DNA of 64,000 nt from Acidobacteriota bacterium (GCA_028874215.1 JAPPLF010000006.1:1-64000); one strand, 5' to 3'. Numbered from the stretch's first letter, positions 28,741 to 39,405 are shown. Notes: a model not told the origin generated them from the letters alone. Numbers and translations are program-made.

Positions 28741-31059
28741 TCACCCCGCATCCGGCACATTGGCGACCTCCTCTCCCTCCGTCAGCCCTTCCTTGACCAC
28801 GGCGACGACACCGTTGCCCCGCCCCAACTTGATGGATCGCTTGACCGGCCCGCCCTCCTGATTCACCCAGACGAAGGACTCGCCATTTTCCGTCTGAATG
28901 ACCGACAGGGGCAAGGTCAGGACATCCTGGAAGTGGTTGACGACGATCCGGATCCGGGTGGCCATGCCCGGACGCATTCTCTCCTGGTCCACGCGCTCCA
29001 GCTCTACCGTGAGGTCCAGGACCTTCATGGGCCGATCGAAGCTGGCCGGAGAGAAGAGGGTGGCCACCGACGCGACCCTTCCCTTGAAGGTCCGGTCCGG
29101 AATGGCGTCCAGGTCGACTCTGACTTCCTGGCCGACGCGGACTTTTCCGGCGTCGATTTCCGCGACCCGGGCGTCCACCACCAGGCTCGACAGGTCGGGG
29201 AGGCTCATGATGGTCCTGCCCGCGTACACGTCGCTTCCCACCCGCACCGGCTCGTTGCGCCAGTTCCTCTGGTAAAGGACGGTGCCGGCCCGGGGTGAGA
29301 CGATTTCCATGGCCTGGATCGATTTTCGGTGATGGGAGGCTCTCTCTTCATAGAGCCGCCGGCTGTCTTGCAGGATCTTGAGCTGCAGGTCGGCGTCCTG
29401 CTTCACGAACCTCCGCTGCAGTTCCAGGGTCTCGACCTTGCGGCGAGCCAATTCCGCCTCGTATTCCGCCTTTTTGACGTCGAGGATCGACTGGAACTCC
29501 CTGGCTTCCACCAGTTGTTTCTCCTTCTTCTGAGCATCGGCCCGGGCTTCCTCCAGCTTCAGGTCCAGGTCCCGTGCCGACAGCTCCAAAGACGCCTTGG
29601 TCTTCTCGTACTCTTCCCGGGCCTTCTCGACGTTGGCCGTTTCCTGACGCAGTTTCTTCTCGACTTCCGTCGGGTCCAAGCGCACCACGACGTCCCCTTT
29701 TTCCACCGGGCTTCCCTCGGGCGCCAAGTGGGTGACCTTGTAGTTCCAGGTGTTGGGAAGAGCCGGCGACTGGATCGAAGTCGCCAACGCCGCATTGAGT
29801 ACTCCGTTGCCGGGCGCGGTGAGGGTGAAGTCCTCCCGTTTCATCCGGATCCAATCCCCCTCCGATTGGCGGCCCGGGTCCGTGCCCAAATTCAGGAGGA
29901 GTCTCTGTCCGGCATCCAGTCCGGCCACCGACGCCCAGCGGTCCGTCGTATCCAGGACTTTCACCGGCAGCTTCCGCCCCGTCTCATCCCACGCGAAGAC
30001 CTCGCCGCCGGGCCCCAGGTGGAGCGCCTCCCGGGGCGCCGTCATTCGCTCGCCCACCGGCACCGGAATCCTCACTCGAGCCGTCATTCCCGGCTTCATG
30101 ATGCCCAGATCCGTTTCCAGTAGGGATACGCGGGCCTCGAAGACCTTGAGCCGGGATCTCCGCGACCTGGCCTTCGCCGCTTCCGAAACCCGCAGCACTC
30201 GTCCGCGGAAGCGGCGGGCGGGATAGGCATCCAGGGTCACCTCGGCAGGCATCCCTTCCTGCAGCAGGCCGAGCTCGGAGTCGTAGACGACGGCGGCAAC
30301 TTCCAGGTGATCCAGGTTGGGGAGCATCAGGACCGGACGCCCTCCCCAGACCGCGTCTCCCGGCTGGAGCCTGCGCTCTTCCCGGTCGTGCCGCGCCCGG
30401 ACGGCCAGTCCGGAGGAGGGCGCCCGGACCGTGAGCCGGTCCATGGACTGAAGCAGGTGTTTGAGTTGCAGATCGGCCCGCTGGTAGTCGAGTTCGAGAA
30501 CCTCCAACTCGGCCCGTCCGGTTTCCTGTTGACTGGCGAGTTGCTGGTCGGCCTTGTCCAGCTTGATCCTGGCCTGCGAGACGTCGTACCGGTACTTTTC
30601 GGAATCTTCCCGAGGCACCAGGTCGGGCGGAATCCCGGCGTAGACCCGGGCGACCTTCAATTCCTTTTCGGCGGTGGCCCTTTGCAGAAGTTGCTCCTGC
30701 CGTTGGGACCCGATTTCGGCTTCCCTGCGGGCGATCTTGAGCCGCGCTTCCTCCCGTTTCTTCTCCAGGTCCAACCGTTCGGTCTCCAGGCTGGAGCCGT
30801 CGAACTTCACCAGCAGATCCCCGTTCCGGACCTTGGATCCCTGGTCCGCCAGATGACTCAGTTTCAGGTTCCAATGGTGGGGAATCCTGGGAGAGTAGAC
30901 GATCAGGGAATCGCCGGCCTGGAGTTCGCCGGTGAGGGTCACGAACTTGACGAAGGGCCGCTGCTGGACCGTGACGATGCGGGTGGTCCCGTCCAGGTCG
31001 TTGGCCGCCGCCAGGGCCGTGCAGGACAGAAGAACAAGCGGCAAGAGGGTGTTTCTCAT
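28741..31059 (-). CDS. double membrane-fusion (HlyD-like) adaptor, tandem duplication in one protein
   Basis: This is a 772-residue exported protein (signal MRNTLLPLVLLSCTALAAA) with two complete adaptor units. In unit 1 (about 25-405) the order is SPRIPHHWNLKLSHLADQGS, coiled coil, VRAPSSGLAV, then LDAYPARRFRGRV and IMKPGMTARVRI. Unit 2 (about 411-772) repeats this order with SPALPNTWNYKVTHLAPEGS, a longer coiled coil rich in K/E, EIVSPRAGTV, LDAIPDRTFKGRV and RMRPGMATRIRI. The usual adaptor has one such unit. GGGGAG lies before the ATG. It is divergent from the TolC-like gene and heads the minus-strand efflux genes. Confidence 0.85.
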   Translation of the reverse strand: MRNTLLPLVLLSCTALAAANDLDGTTRIVTVQQRPFVKFVTLTGELQAGDSLIVYSPRIPHHWNLKLSHLADQGSKVRNGDLLVKFDGSSLETERLDLEKKREEARLKIARREAEIGSQRQEQLLQRATAEKELKVARVYAGIPPDLVPREDSEKYRYDVSQARIKLDKADQQLASQQETGRAELEVLELDYQRADLQLKHLLQSMDRLTVRAPSSGLAVRARHDREERRLQPGDAVWGGRPVLMLPNLDHLEVAAVVYDSELGLLQEGMPAEVTLDAYPARRFRGRVLRVSEAAKARSRRSRLKVFEARVSLLETDLGIMKPGMTARVRIPVPVGERMTAPREALHLGPGGEVFAWDETGRKLPVKVLDTTDRWASVAGLDAGQRLLLNLGTDPGRQSEGDWIRMKREDFTLTAPGNGVLNAALATSIQSPALPNTWNYKVTHLAPEGSPVEKGDVVVRLDPTEVEKKLRQETANVEKAREEYEKTKASLELSARDLDLKLEEARADAQKKEKQLVEAREFQSILDVKKAEYEAELARRKVETLELQRRFVKQDADLQLKILQDSRRLYEERASHHRKSIQAMEIVSPRAGTVLYQRNWRNEPVRVGSDVYAGRTIMSLPDLSSLVVDARVAEIDAGKVRVGQEVRVDLDAIPDRTFKGRVASVATLFSPASFDRPMKVLDLTVELERVDQERMRPGMATRIRIVVNHFQDVLTLPLSVIQTENGESFVWVNQEGGPVKRSIKLGRGNGVVAVVKEGLTEGEEVANVPDAG

Positions 31060-31093
31060 GAACACTCTCCCCGGAGGGAGGACGGTCTGAGGG

Positions 31094-31147
31094 ATAATAT
31101 GTCTACAGGGAGCAGCGTCCGGAAACACGCCATTCCGGCACGCTGCT
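31094..31147 (-). promoter_or_regulatory. divergent control region: -10 box and inverted repeat
   Basis: The 213-base gap between the adaptor and TolC-like genes holds TATTAT on the minus strand (31094-31099), about 35 bases before the adaptor ATG. Next to it is an imperfect inverted repeat: AGCAGCG-CCGGAA at 31111-31124 against TTCCGG-CGCTGCT at 31133-31147, 13 paired bases with an eight-base loop. The repeat covers the expected -35 position. It could be a repressor operator or an RNA hairpin. No regulator gene is adjacent. Confidence 0.4.
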
Positions 31148-31272
31148 CTCCGCTGAAATCCGGCCGTGTGCCCGGGCCTGATCGGGATCGGCCGATCCTT
31201 ATGGACTTCGAACGCATCTCTAACTGAGACGAACCTCTGACTTGAAGATGCAACAGCGACGCGAGGAGTTCA

Positions 31273-32919
31273 ATGATGTTTGCCGTTCGCACCCCTTTTT
31301 CCCTGTTGGCCGTTCTCTGGCTCGGATTGTTTCCGGCCGAAGGCTCTTCCGATACGGACCAGGAATTCCCTGCCAGCGAACCCTACGTGGACCGGGTTCG
31401 AAGCGAGGGAAGATTCATGGATCTCTCCTTGAAGGAGGCCGTCCGTCTGGCTCTGACCAACAATTTGGAGATCGCCATCGAGGATTTCAATGAAGACCTG
31501 ACCGAACAACGGATATTCCAGACTCGCGGCGACTACGATCCGATGCTCAGCTTCACCACCGGCTGGAATTCCAACGAGTGGCCGGCCACCAGCATTCTGG
31601 ACGCGGGCCGCAACGTCCCCACCTCCCTGCGGCGAGGGTTCGAGCTCAGTTCATCGGTTCAACAGCCGGTCAAAGGTGGCGGCACCCTCCAGATGACCTT
31701 GAACAACAATCGCAACTCCACCAACAGTGCTTTTTCCATCATCAATCCCAATTTCGAGTCCTACTTCAACTTCTCATTCAGCCAACCCCTGTGGCGGGGT
31801 TTCCGGCAGACTCAGACCGAGCGGCAGTTGAAGCTCTACAACCTGGATCGTCACATCAACGAGAGCCAGTTCAAGGAGCGGGTGTCGGCCATCATCCTGC
31901 GCCTCCAGACCGAGTATTGGGAATTGGTCTCGGCCATCGACAACCACGAGACGCGCCGCCAATCCCGCGAACAGGCCGTCCTGCAGCACGAGCTCAACAA
32001 GCGGAGGGTCGCCGTGGGCATTTCGGCTCCGATGGAGGTCAGCCGGACCCGGGCGGAGGTGTCCAAACGGGAGCAGGCCACGATTCAGGCCGAAGTCCAG
32101 ATTGTCATCCGGCAGAATGCCGTCAAGAAGCTCCTCACGCCCGACCGGTCGGCTGCCCTCTGGAATCTGACGTTGATCCCCACGGACCGGCCTCGAATCC
32201 GGCCCCTGGCCATCGAATTGGAGGAGGCCATCGAACAGGCTTTGAAGCGACGCCCCGAGCTGGAGCGCCTGAACCTGGAGTTGGAAAAGAACCGGGTCGA
32301 CAGGGATTACTACAAGAGGGAAGGCAAGCCACGAATCAACCTCAGGGCCAACGTCGGATCGTACGGCCGTTCCGGACAGGTCTTCAAGAACGTGGATTTC
32401 TTCGGGGCTCTGACTCGCGAGCCGGATCCGGCGCACCCCTTCTACGGCAACTTCGGCGATTCCATGGGACAGGCGCTGGGGTTCGACTACATCTCCTACG
32501 GGATCTTCGTCGATGTGGAGATCCCCTTGAGAAATCGCCGCAACGAGGGCCTCATGGCGGAAACCGCCATCGCCGAGCGCCGTCTCCGGCACGAGACTCG
32601 GGAGCAGGAACAGGTCATCGTGGAGGAGGTCCGCAACGCCTACGAACGTCTCGGCATTCAAAAGAGGGAACTGGACATGTCCGCGCTGGCGGTTCGCTTT
32701 GCCGAAGAACAACTGGAACTGGAAACCAAGCGGTTCAAGGCGGGACTCTCCACCAACTTCGAGCTCCTGCAGTACCAGCGGGACGTGGCCGAGGCCCGGC
32801 TCGTGGAACTGCGCTCCCAGATCGACTATCAATTGGCGCTCACCGGATTGCGGAAGGCCATGAACACCATCATCGACGCCCAGGACATGGCGGTTGCCCA
32901 AGGGTCGAATTCCAATTAG
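31273..32919 (+). CDS. TolC-type outer-membrane efflux channel
   Basis: This is a 548-residue outer-membrane channel protein with a signal peptide (FSLLAVLWLGLFPAEG). The first OEP repeat starts MDLSLKEAVRLALTNNLEIA and the second lies around LEEAIEQALKRRPELERLNL, each followed by a long helical region, typical of TolC/OprM proteins that form the trimeric exit duct. The ATG at 31273 (or 31276) follows GAGGAG. Being divergent from the adaptor genes and alone on the plus strand, it probably supplies the outer duct of the efflux system encoded at 22959-31059. Confidence 0.9.
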   Translation: MMFAVRTPFSLLAVLWLGLFPAEGSSDTDQEFPASEPYVDRVRSEGRFMDLSLKEAVRLALTNNLEIAIEDFNEDLTEQRIFQTRGDYDPMLSFTTGWNSNEWPATSILDAGRNVPTSLRRGFELSSSVQQPVKGGGTLQMTLNNNRNSTNSAFSIINPNFESYFNFSFSQPLWRGFRQTQTERQLKLYNLDRHINESQFKERVSAIILRLQTEYWELVSAIDNHETRRQSREQAVLQHELNKRRVAVGISAPMEVSRTRAEVSKREQATIQAEVQIVIRQNAVKKLLTPDRSAALWNLTLIPTDRPRIRPLAIELEEAIEQALKRRPELERLNLELEKNRVDRDYYKREGKPRINLRANVGSYGRSGQVFKNVDFFGALTREPDPAHPFYGNFGDSMGQALGFDYISYGIFVDVEIPLRNRRNEGLMAETAIAERRLRHETREQEQVIVEEVRNAYERLGIQKRELDMSALAVRFAEEQLELETKRFKAGLSTNFELLQYQRDVAEARLVELRSQIDYQLALTGLRKAMNTIIDAQDMAVAQGSNSN

Positions 32920-32945
32920 CTCGTTATCCTCAGAATCTTGTGCAA

Positions 32946-33187
32946 ATGAATTGGACCCCCAGTGAGCGCGTCCTTGCCAAGTGCAGCGCCATATCGCAGA
33001 CCTCGAAACAACCGGACTGGTCCAGCGGATTGAACGAAGGTCCAGACATGGCGGGAAGCGGACAAACTTCTATGATCTCGGTGGGCTTGTAGACCGCTTG
33101 AAAAATCTTGAGCCAGACTTCCGCGAGGTAGAGGAAAAGATCAGGGTAGCCCGTAAGGCCGTCTCGCGACGCGGTTACAGACAGTGA
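32946..33187 (+). pseudogene. relic of a winged-helix DNA-binding protein
   Basis: A frame opening at GTG 32981 encodes VQRHIADLETTGLVQR, then RSRHGGKRTNFYDLGGLVDR, the recognition helix and wing of a replication-initiator-like helix-turn-helix domain. The matching N-terminal part seems to lie in another frame (MNWTPSERVLAK from 32946) with most of the domain missing between them. The simplest reading is a gene with an internal deletion. It sits between the efflux locus and the HEPN gene. Nothing else is seen in 32920-33272. Confidence 0.4.
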
Positions 33188-33272
33188 CGGCGAATCAATT
33201 CAGACTCCTGAAAGGCTGAACCCCGGACGCATACCGATGGCAGAGGCGGGTCCGGGGTGTACGAGAGGAAGT

Positions 33273-33995
33273 ATGGCAGAGCAGCGGCGACGCGTCAAAA
33301 CCTTCTTGTACACCGAAGGTTTTCTCAAGGAACTCGAGACATCGCTCTCGTCCGAGCGCATGGACACGTATCGAAGGGTGACCCGGGGAGACATCGAAAG
33401 GGCAGCTCTGCTCTACACTTGGAATACGGTAGTCAGCGGCGCCTTCTATGGGCCACTTCAAGGGTTGGAGGTGGCGTTGCGCAATGCCATGCATCGTCAA
33501 ATCGGGAGGAGTTACGGCGCGACATGGTACAAGAATCCAAATGCCGGGCTTGACGACGGTTGCCGGGCGCGGATCGCAAAGGCGAAGCTGAGATTAAGGC
33601 GCGACGGCTACGCCGTTAGTCCATCCCAGATCGTGGCGGTATTGCCGTTTGGTTTCTGGGTCTCTCTGCTAGGACCCGGTGGCCAGATCCGAGGTTCGGA
33701 CTACAGAGCAAACTATGAAATGACATTGTGGCGGCCGGCGCTACGCAAAGTGTTCCCATACTGTAAGACTCTAACGCGGCGACAGGCGCACAAGCCGCTC
33801 AATTACCTGAGAATGCTTCGGAATAGAATCGCCCATCACGAACCCATCTTTGCGAGAAACCTCAGGAAAGATCACCAAAGCATTCTCAAGGTGACCGGGT
33901 GGATTTCACCCCCAACACGAGAGTGGATTGAGCACCATAGCCGAGTTCCAGCTTTGCTCAAGACGCCAAAAGACAAGATGGGAATCTACTTTTAA
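33273..33995 (+). CDS. Abi-like HEPN-domain protein
   Basis: This is a 240-residue protein with the layout of Abi_2/AbiD/F-like proteins. It has VALRNAMHRQIG in the middle, PFGFWVSLLG, and near residue 195 the motif RNRIAHHEPIF, which carries the R-x4-H signature of HEPN ribonucleases. Such proteins can abort phage infection or act as RNase toxins. The ATG at 33273 has GAGAGG close upstream; an ATG at 33237 would add 12 residues. The neighbours are an HTH relic and a tRNA gene. No partner antitoxin was recognised, so a lone or relic defence gene is possible. Confidence 0.7.
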   Translation: MAEQRRRVKTFLYTEGFLKELETSLSSERMDTYRRVTRGDIERAALLYTWNTVVSGAFYGPLQGLEVALRNAMHRQIGRSYGATWYKNPNAGLDDGCRARIAKAKLRLRRDGYAVSPSQIVAVLPFGFWVSLLGPGGQIRGSDYRANYEMTLWRPALRKVFPYCKTLTRRQAHKPLNYLRMLRNRIAHHEPIFARNLRKDHQSILKVTGWISPPTREWIEHHSRVPALLKTPKDKMGIYF

Positions 33996-34110
33996 GCGGC
34001 CCAACTCTTGATATTGTCGCCGAATTCCTCTTGGCGGAGGCTCGGTGCTTGGCAATGGACGTAACAGCGGGTGCGGTGATCAGTAAGGTGGCCGAGTTTC
34101 TGCGGACGGC

Positions 34111-34139
34111 GTTTCATTCTTTCTGCCGGGTGCTAGAAT
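34111..34139 (+). promoter_or_regulatory. promoter of tRNA-Gly
   Basis: TAGAAT at 34134-34139 matches five of six -10 bases and ends nine bases before the mature tRNA 5' end. The -35 (TTTCAT at 34112-34117, spacer 16) is poor. Nothing else is seen in 33996-34148. Confidence 0.4.
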
Positions 34140-34148
34140 GATGGGCGA

Positions 34149-34223
<75 letters not shown>

Positions 34224-34230
34224 CTTTTTC

Positions 34231-35274
34231 ATGCGTCTCATACGTGGAGTGAACCCGGCTCGAATCGGTTCGCCGCTCCTGTTTCTGCTCTTCTTCCTTG
34301 CGGCGTCGACAGATGCCGGAGTGCGGGCCGCGCCGCTGCGGGCCGGGATCATCGGCCTCGACACGTCCCACTCCGTCCACTTCACCCGGATCCTCAACGA
34401 TCCCGAGGACGAGAACCACGTCCCGGGCTGCCGGGTGGTGGCCGCGTACCCCCAGGGGAGCCCCGACATCGAGTCGAGCGTGCGGCGGGTCCCGGAATAC
34501 ACGCGCCGGGTCCGGGAGATGGGCGTCGAAATCGTGCCCAGCATCGAGGCGCTCCTGGAGAAGGTGGACGTGGTCCTGCTGGAGACCAACGACGGGCGTC
34601 CCCACCTGGAGCAGGCCGCGCCGGTCCTGAAGGCGGGCAAGCCGGTCTTCATCGACAAGCCGGTGGCGGGAAGCCTGGCGGACGTGATTGCCATCTACGA
34701 GCTTTCGAAACGCTACGGGACACCGGTCTTCTCCTCGTCCGCTTTGCGCTATGCCGCCGGGGTCCAGGAAGTGGTCAAAGGGAAGGTGGGGAAGATCCTG
34801 GCCTGCGACGCCTACGGTCCCGGCAACCTGGAGCCGACCCACCCGGATCTCTTCTGGTACGGCATTCATGGGGTGGAAACCCTCTACACCGTCCTGGGGC
34901 CCGGCTGCGTGGAGCTGAGCCGGATGACGACGGCGAGTGACGACGTGGTGGTGGGAAGGTGGTCCGACGGGCGGCTCGGCACCTTTCGGGGGCGCCGGAC
35001 CGGGAAGCGGGGATTCGGCGGGACCGTCTTCGGGAGCGACGCCATCGCGCCGCTGGGAGGCTTCACCGGCTATCCTCCCCTGGTCGCCCGGATCGTGGAG
35101 TTTTTCGAGACTCGCGTTGTACCTGTCGATCCTGCCACGACGCTGGAAATCTACGTCTTCATGGAAGCCGCCGACGAGAGCAAACGGCGCGGCGGGGCGC
35201 CGGTTCGCCTGCAGGACGTGCTGGAGAAGGCCAGGATCGAGGCCCGGGAAACACTCTCCCGCAGATTCCCGTAG
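34231..35274 (+). CDS. exported Gfo/Idh/MocA-type oxidoreductase
   Basis: This is a 347-residue Rossmann-fold protein with a signal-like N-terminus (PLLFLLFFLAASTDAG), then GIIGLDTSHSVHFTRIL in place of the usual GxGxxG, and the conserved EKP-like motif appearing as FIDKPVAG. The family are NAD(P)-dependent sugar or polyol oxidoreductases; exported ones often carry Tat or Sec signals in Planctomycetes and Acidobacteria. The ATG is only seven bases after the tRNA CCA, with no room for a ribosome binding site outside the tRNA. The substrate is unknown. Confidence 0.7.
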   Translation: MRLIRGVNPARIGSPLLFLLFFLAASTDAGVRAAPLRAGIIGLDTSHSVHFTRILNDPEDENHVPGCRVVAAYPQGSPDIESSVRRVPEYTRRVREMGVEIVPSIEALLEKVDVVLLETNDGRPHLEQAAPVLKAGKPVFIDKPVAGSLADVIAIYELSKRYGTPVFSSSALRYAAGVQEVVKGKVGKILACDAYGPGNLEPTHPDLFWYGIHGVETLYTVLGPGCVELSRMTTASDDVVVGRWSDGRLGTFRGRRTGKRGFGGTVFGSDAIAPLGGFTGYPPLVARIVEFFETRVVPVDPATTLEIYVFMEAADESKRRGGAPVRLQDVLEKARIEARETLSRRFP

Positions 35275-35402
35275 GAAAGAGATTTTCTATAGATAGTAAA
35301 ATACGGACCAATATTCATCATACAAAGACAATAGTGATCCTCTTACGGAAGAATATGAGGGGCGTCCTTTGGCGTTGACGTCTTCCTTTTCCGTCTCGCG
35401 CC

Positions 35403-35431
35403 TTGACTTCCGACAGGGGTTCGGATAGGAA
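35403..35431 (+). promoter_or_regulatory. candidate promoter for the cytochrome/PQQ operon
   Basis: TTGACT (35403-35408, five of six), a 17-base spacer and TAGGAA (35426-35431) lie upstream of the cytochrome gene TTG at 35453. The -10 is weak. The preceding stretch 35275-35345 is unusually AT-rich for this genome and may hold further regulatory sites. Confidence 0.3.
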
Positions 35432-35452
35432 AAACACAACGTTGAAACCGTT

Positions 35453-36262
35453 TTGAAAAATACCAACCTCCTCGCCGCCGGTTTGTTGTTCCTGACGCTG
35501 ACACACGAGTCGCCGGCGCAACAGCCGGTCGCCGAGAACCCTTACACCTCGGTCGCCGACTTGAATAACGGCGCCCGGAACTTTCGGAACCACTGCGCCA
35601 TCTGTCACGCCCTGGACGCCACGGGCGAATCGGGGCCGGATCTGACCCGATCCGAGTATCGTCATGGGAACAGCAACTCGGCCCTGTTCCGCATCGTCAG
35701 CCAGGGGATCACCGGGACCAGCATGGCGGCCCACCGGTTCACCGATCGGGAGGTCTGGCAACTGGTCGCCTATATTCGATCGCTGGACCGCCGTTTTGCG
35801 CCCGAAGCGCTTTCCGGCGACCCCGCCAAGGGCAAGGTCGTCTTCGAGGAGCAAGGGGACTGCTCCCGCTGTCACATGGTCGACGGACAGGGAGGGCGTC
35901 TGGGTCCCGACTTGAGCGACGTGGGCTGGAAGCGGTCCGGCAGTTTCCTGAAAGAGTCCATCCTGGAACCCAGCGCGGAGATCGGAAACAGTTCCGAGAC
36001 CTTCGTGGACGGCACCCGCCGCTACTGGCCGGTCACCCTCACCCTGGCCGACGGAGACTCCGTTCAGGGGGTGGTCCTGAATGAAGACACCTATTCGATC
36101 CAGGTCATGGACGAGGAAGAGCGCCTCCTCTCCTATTCCAAGAAGCTCCTGAAAGAGATACGCAGGGGCCAGGTCTCGGCCATGCCCACCTATCAGGACG
36201 ATCTCTCCGAGGCGGAAGTCGACGACCTGGTGGCCTATCTCGCTTCTCTGAAAAGGAAATAG
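35453..36262 (+). CDS. di-haem c-type cytochrome
   Basis: This is a 269-residue periplasmic protein with a signal peptide (LLAAGLLFLTLT, cleavage near AQQ). Two CxxCH haem sites are visible: CAICH at 48-52 and CSRCH at 137-141, with likely methionine ligands later in each domain. The start is a TTG without a clear ribosome binding site. It lies five bases before a PQQ dehydrogenase gene, the classic partner arrangement in which the cytochrome takes electrons from the quinoprotein and passes them to the respiratory chain. Confidence 0.85.
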   Translation: MKNTNLLAAGLLFLTLTHESPAQQPVAENPYTSVADLNNGARNFRNHCAICHALDATGESGPDLTRSEYRHGNSNSALFRIVSQGITGTSMAAHRFTDREVWQLVAYIRSLDRRFAPEALSGDPAKGKVVFEEQGDCSRCHMVDGQGGRLGPDLSDVGWKRSGSFLKESILEPSAEIGNSSETFVDGTRRYWPVTLTLADGDSVQGVVLNEDTYSIQVMDEEERLLSYSKKLLKEIRRGQVSAMPTYQDDLSEAEVDDLVAYLASLKRK

Positions 36263-36267
36263 CGTCC

Positions 36268-37899
36268 ATGAAACGGCATTCGGCGATCTGTTTGGTGCTG
36301 TTGCTGGCGGCGGCCTGCCAGCCTGGCGGAACGGTTTCCAGACAGGAAGCGGCGGTCCTCTCGGGAGAGGTGACCTCCGATGAACTGCTGACGGCGGACC
36401 AGTTGCCGGGACACTGGCTCACCTACTCGGGCGGTTACCGGAGTTGGCGCTACAGCGGCCTGGACCAGGTCAACACCGCCAATGTCCACCGCCTCCGCCT
36501 GGACTGGGCGTTCCAGTTCAAGAGCCTGGAGAAGGTGGAGACCACGCCGCTGGTGGTCAACGACGTCATGTACGTGACGCAGCCTCCCAGCGACGCCCTG
36601 GCGTTGGATGTCCGGACCGGCCGGCCCTACTGGGAGTACCGGCACAAACTGCCGGAACGCGTCAGCGTCTGCTGCGGCCAGGTGAACCGGGGAATGGCCA
36701 TTTTGAACGGCCGGGTCTACCTGGGCACTCTGGACGCCCAACTCGTGGCCCTGGACGCCAAGACGGGAGCCGTCGTCTGGAAGGCGAAGGTGGCCGAGTA
36801 CGACGAGGGCTACAGCATCACGGTGGCGCCGCTGGCTGTGAAGGACAAGATCATCGTGGGCATCTCGGGCGGGGAATATGGCATCCGGGGATTCCTGGAT
36901 GCCTACGACGCCGCCACCGGCGAGCGGGCCTGGCGTTTCTACACCATTCCCGGTCCCGGAGAACCGGGGAACGAGACCTGGTCCGGCGACTCGTGGAAAC
37001 AGGGTGGAGCGCCGACCTGGATCACCGGTTCCTACGATCCGGAACTGGACCTCATCTACTGGGGCACGGGGAATCCCGCCCCCGACTGGAACGGCGACGT
37101 TCGGCTGGGGGACAACCTGTACGCCTCTTCGGTCGTGGCCGTGGAGGCCGACACCGGAAAGATGCGCTGGTATTTCCAGTTCACTCCCCACGACGTCCAC
37201 GATTGGGACTCGGTGCAGATCCCGGTGCTGGTGGACGGCGAGTTCGGCGGAGTCCGGCGGAAGCTCATGTACTTCGCCAACCGGAACGGGTTCTACTACG
37301 TGCTTGACCGGACCTCCGGAGAGTTTCTCCTGGCCAAGAACTACGTCAAGGTCACCTGGGCGGAGAGGATCGACGAGAACGGCCGCCCGGTCCGGGTCCC
37401 CAACATGGAGCCCACCGAGGAGGGGACGCTGGTTTATCCCGGCGTCCAGGGGGGCACCAACTGGTACTCTCCTTCCTACAGTCCCCGCACCGATCTCTTC
37501 TACGTGCCGGTCTGGGAGCTGCCCAATCTCTTCTACAAGGGTGAAGCCGATTACACGCCGGGGCTTCCCTACTGGGGCGGATTGGTTCAAGGAGCGTCCG
37601 AAGAGCCGCCGGGAAGGGGAGCGATCCGGGCCCTGGTCCCGGAGACGGGCGAGCTCAAGTGGGAGTATCCAATGCTGACCGTCCCCTGGGCCGGTGTTCT
37701 CACCACCGCCGGCGACCTCGCCTTCGGAGGGACCACCGACGGCCAGTTCTTCGCCCTGGACGCCCGCACCGGGGAGCAGCTCTGGTTCGCCCAACTGGGC
37801 GGCATGATCGCCACCAATCCCATCACCTACCTCAACCAGGGCAAGCAGCACCTGGCCATCACCGCCGGGACCACACTCTTCAGCTTCGAGTTGGAATGA
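36268..37899 (+). CDS. PQQ-dependent alcohol/aldehyde dehydrogenase
   Basis: This is a 543-residue quinoprotein with an eight-bladed propeller and an N-terminal signal that could be a lipoprotein signal (VLLLAAAC). It has the vicinal cysteines Cys135-Cys136 (SVCCGQ) of the PQQ site, repeated W-docking motifs (ALDAKTGAVVWKAKV, ALDARTGEQLWF), GGAPTWITGSYDPELDLIYWGTGNP as a region, and HDVHDWD with Asp312 and Asp314. The D-W-D order matches lanthanide-dependent members (XoxF, ExaF), whereas calcium enzymes have a small residue at 314. AAGGAAA precedes the ATG. It is co-transcribed with the cytochrome gene. Confidence 0.85.
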   Translation: MKRHSAICLVLLLAAACQPGGTVSRQEAAVLSGEVTSDELLTADQLPGHWLTYSGGYRSWRYSGLDQVNTANVHRLRLDWAFQFKSLEKVETTPLVVNDVMYVTQPPSDALALDVRTGRPYWEYRHKLPERVSVCCGQVNRGMAILNGRVYLGTLDAQLVALDAKTGAVVWKAKVAEYDEGYSITVAPLAVKDKIIVGISGGEYGIRGFLDAYDAATGERAWRFYTIPGPGEPGNETWSGDSWKQGGAPTWITGSYDPELDLIYWGTGNPAPDWNGDVRLGDNLYASSVVAVEADTGKMRWYFQFTPHDVHDWDSVQIPVLVDGEFGGVRRKLMYFANRNGFYYVLDRTSGEFLLAKNYVKVTWAERIDENGRPVRVPNMEPTEEGTLVYPGVQGGTNWYSPSYSPRTDLFYVPVWELPNLFYKGEADYTPGLPYWGGLVQGASEEPPGRGAIRALVPETGELKWEYPMLTVPWAGVLTTAGDLAFGGTTDGQFFALDARTGEQLWFAQLGGMIATNPITYLNQGKQHLAITAGTTLFSFELE

Positions 37900-37911
37900 C
37901 CGTCAGGCCGG

Positions 37912-39405
<1,494 letters not shown>

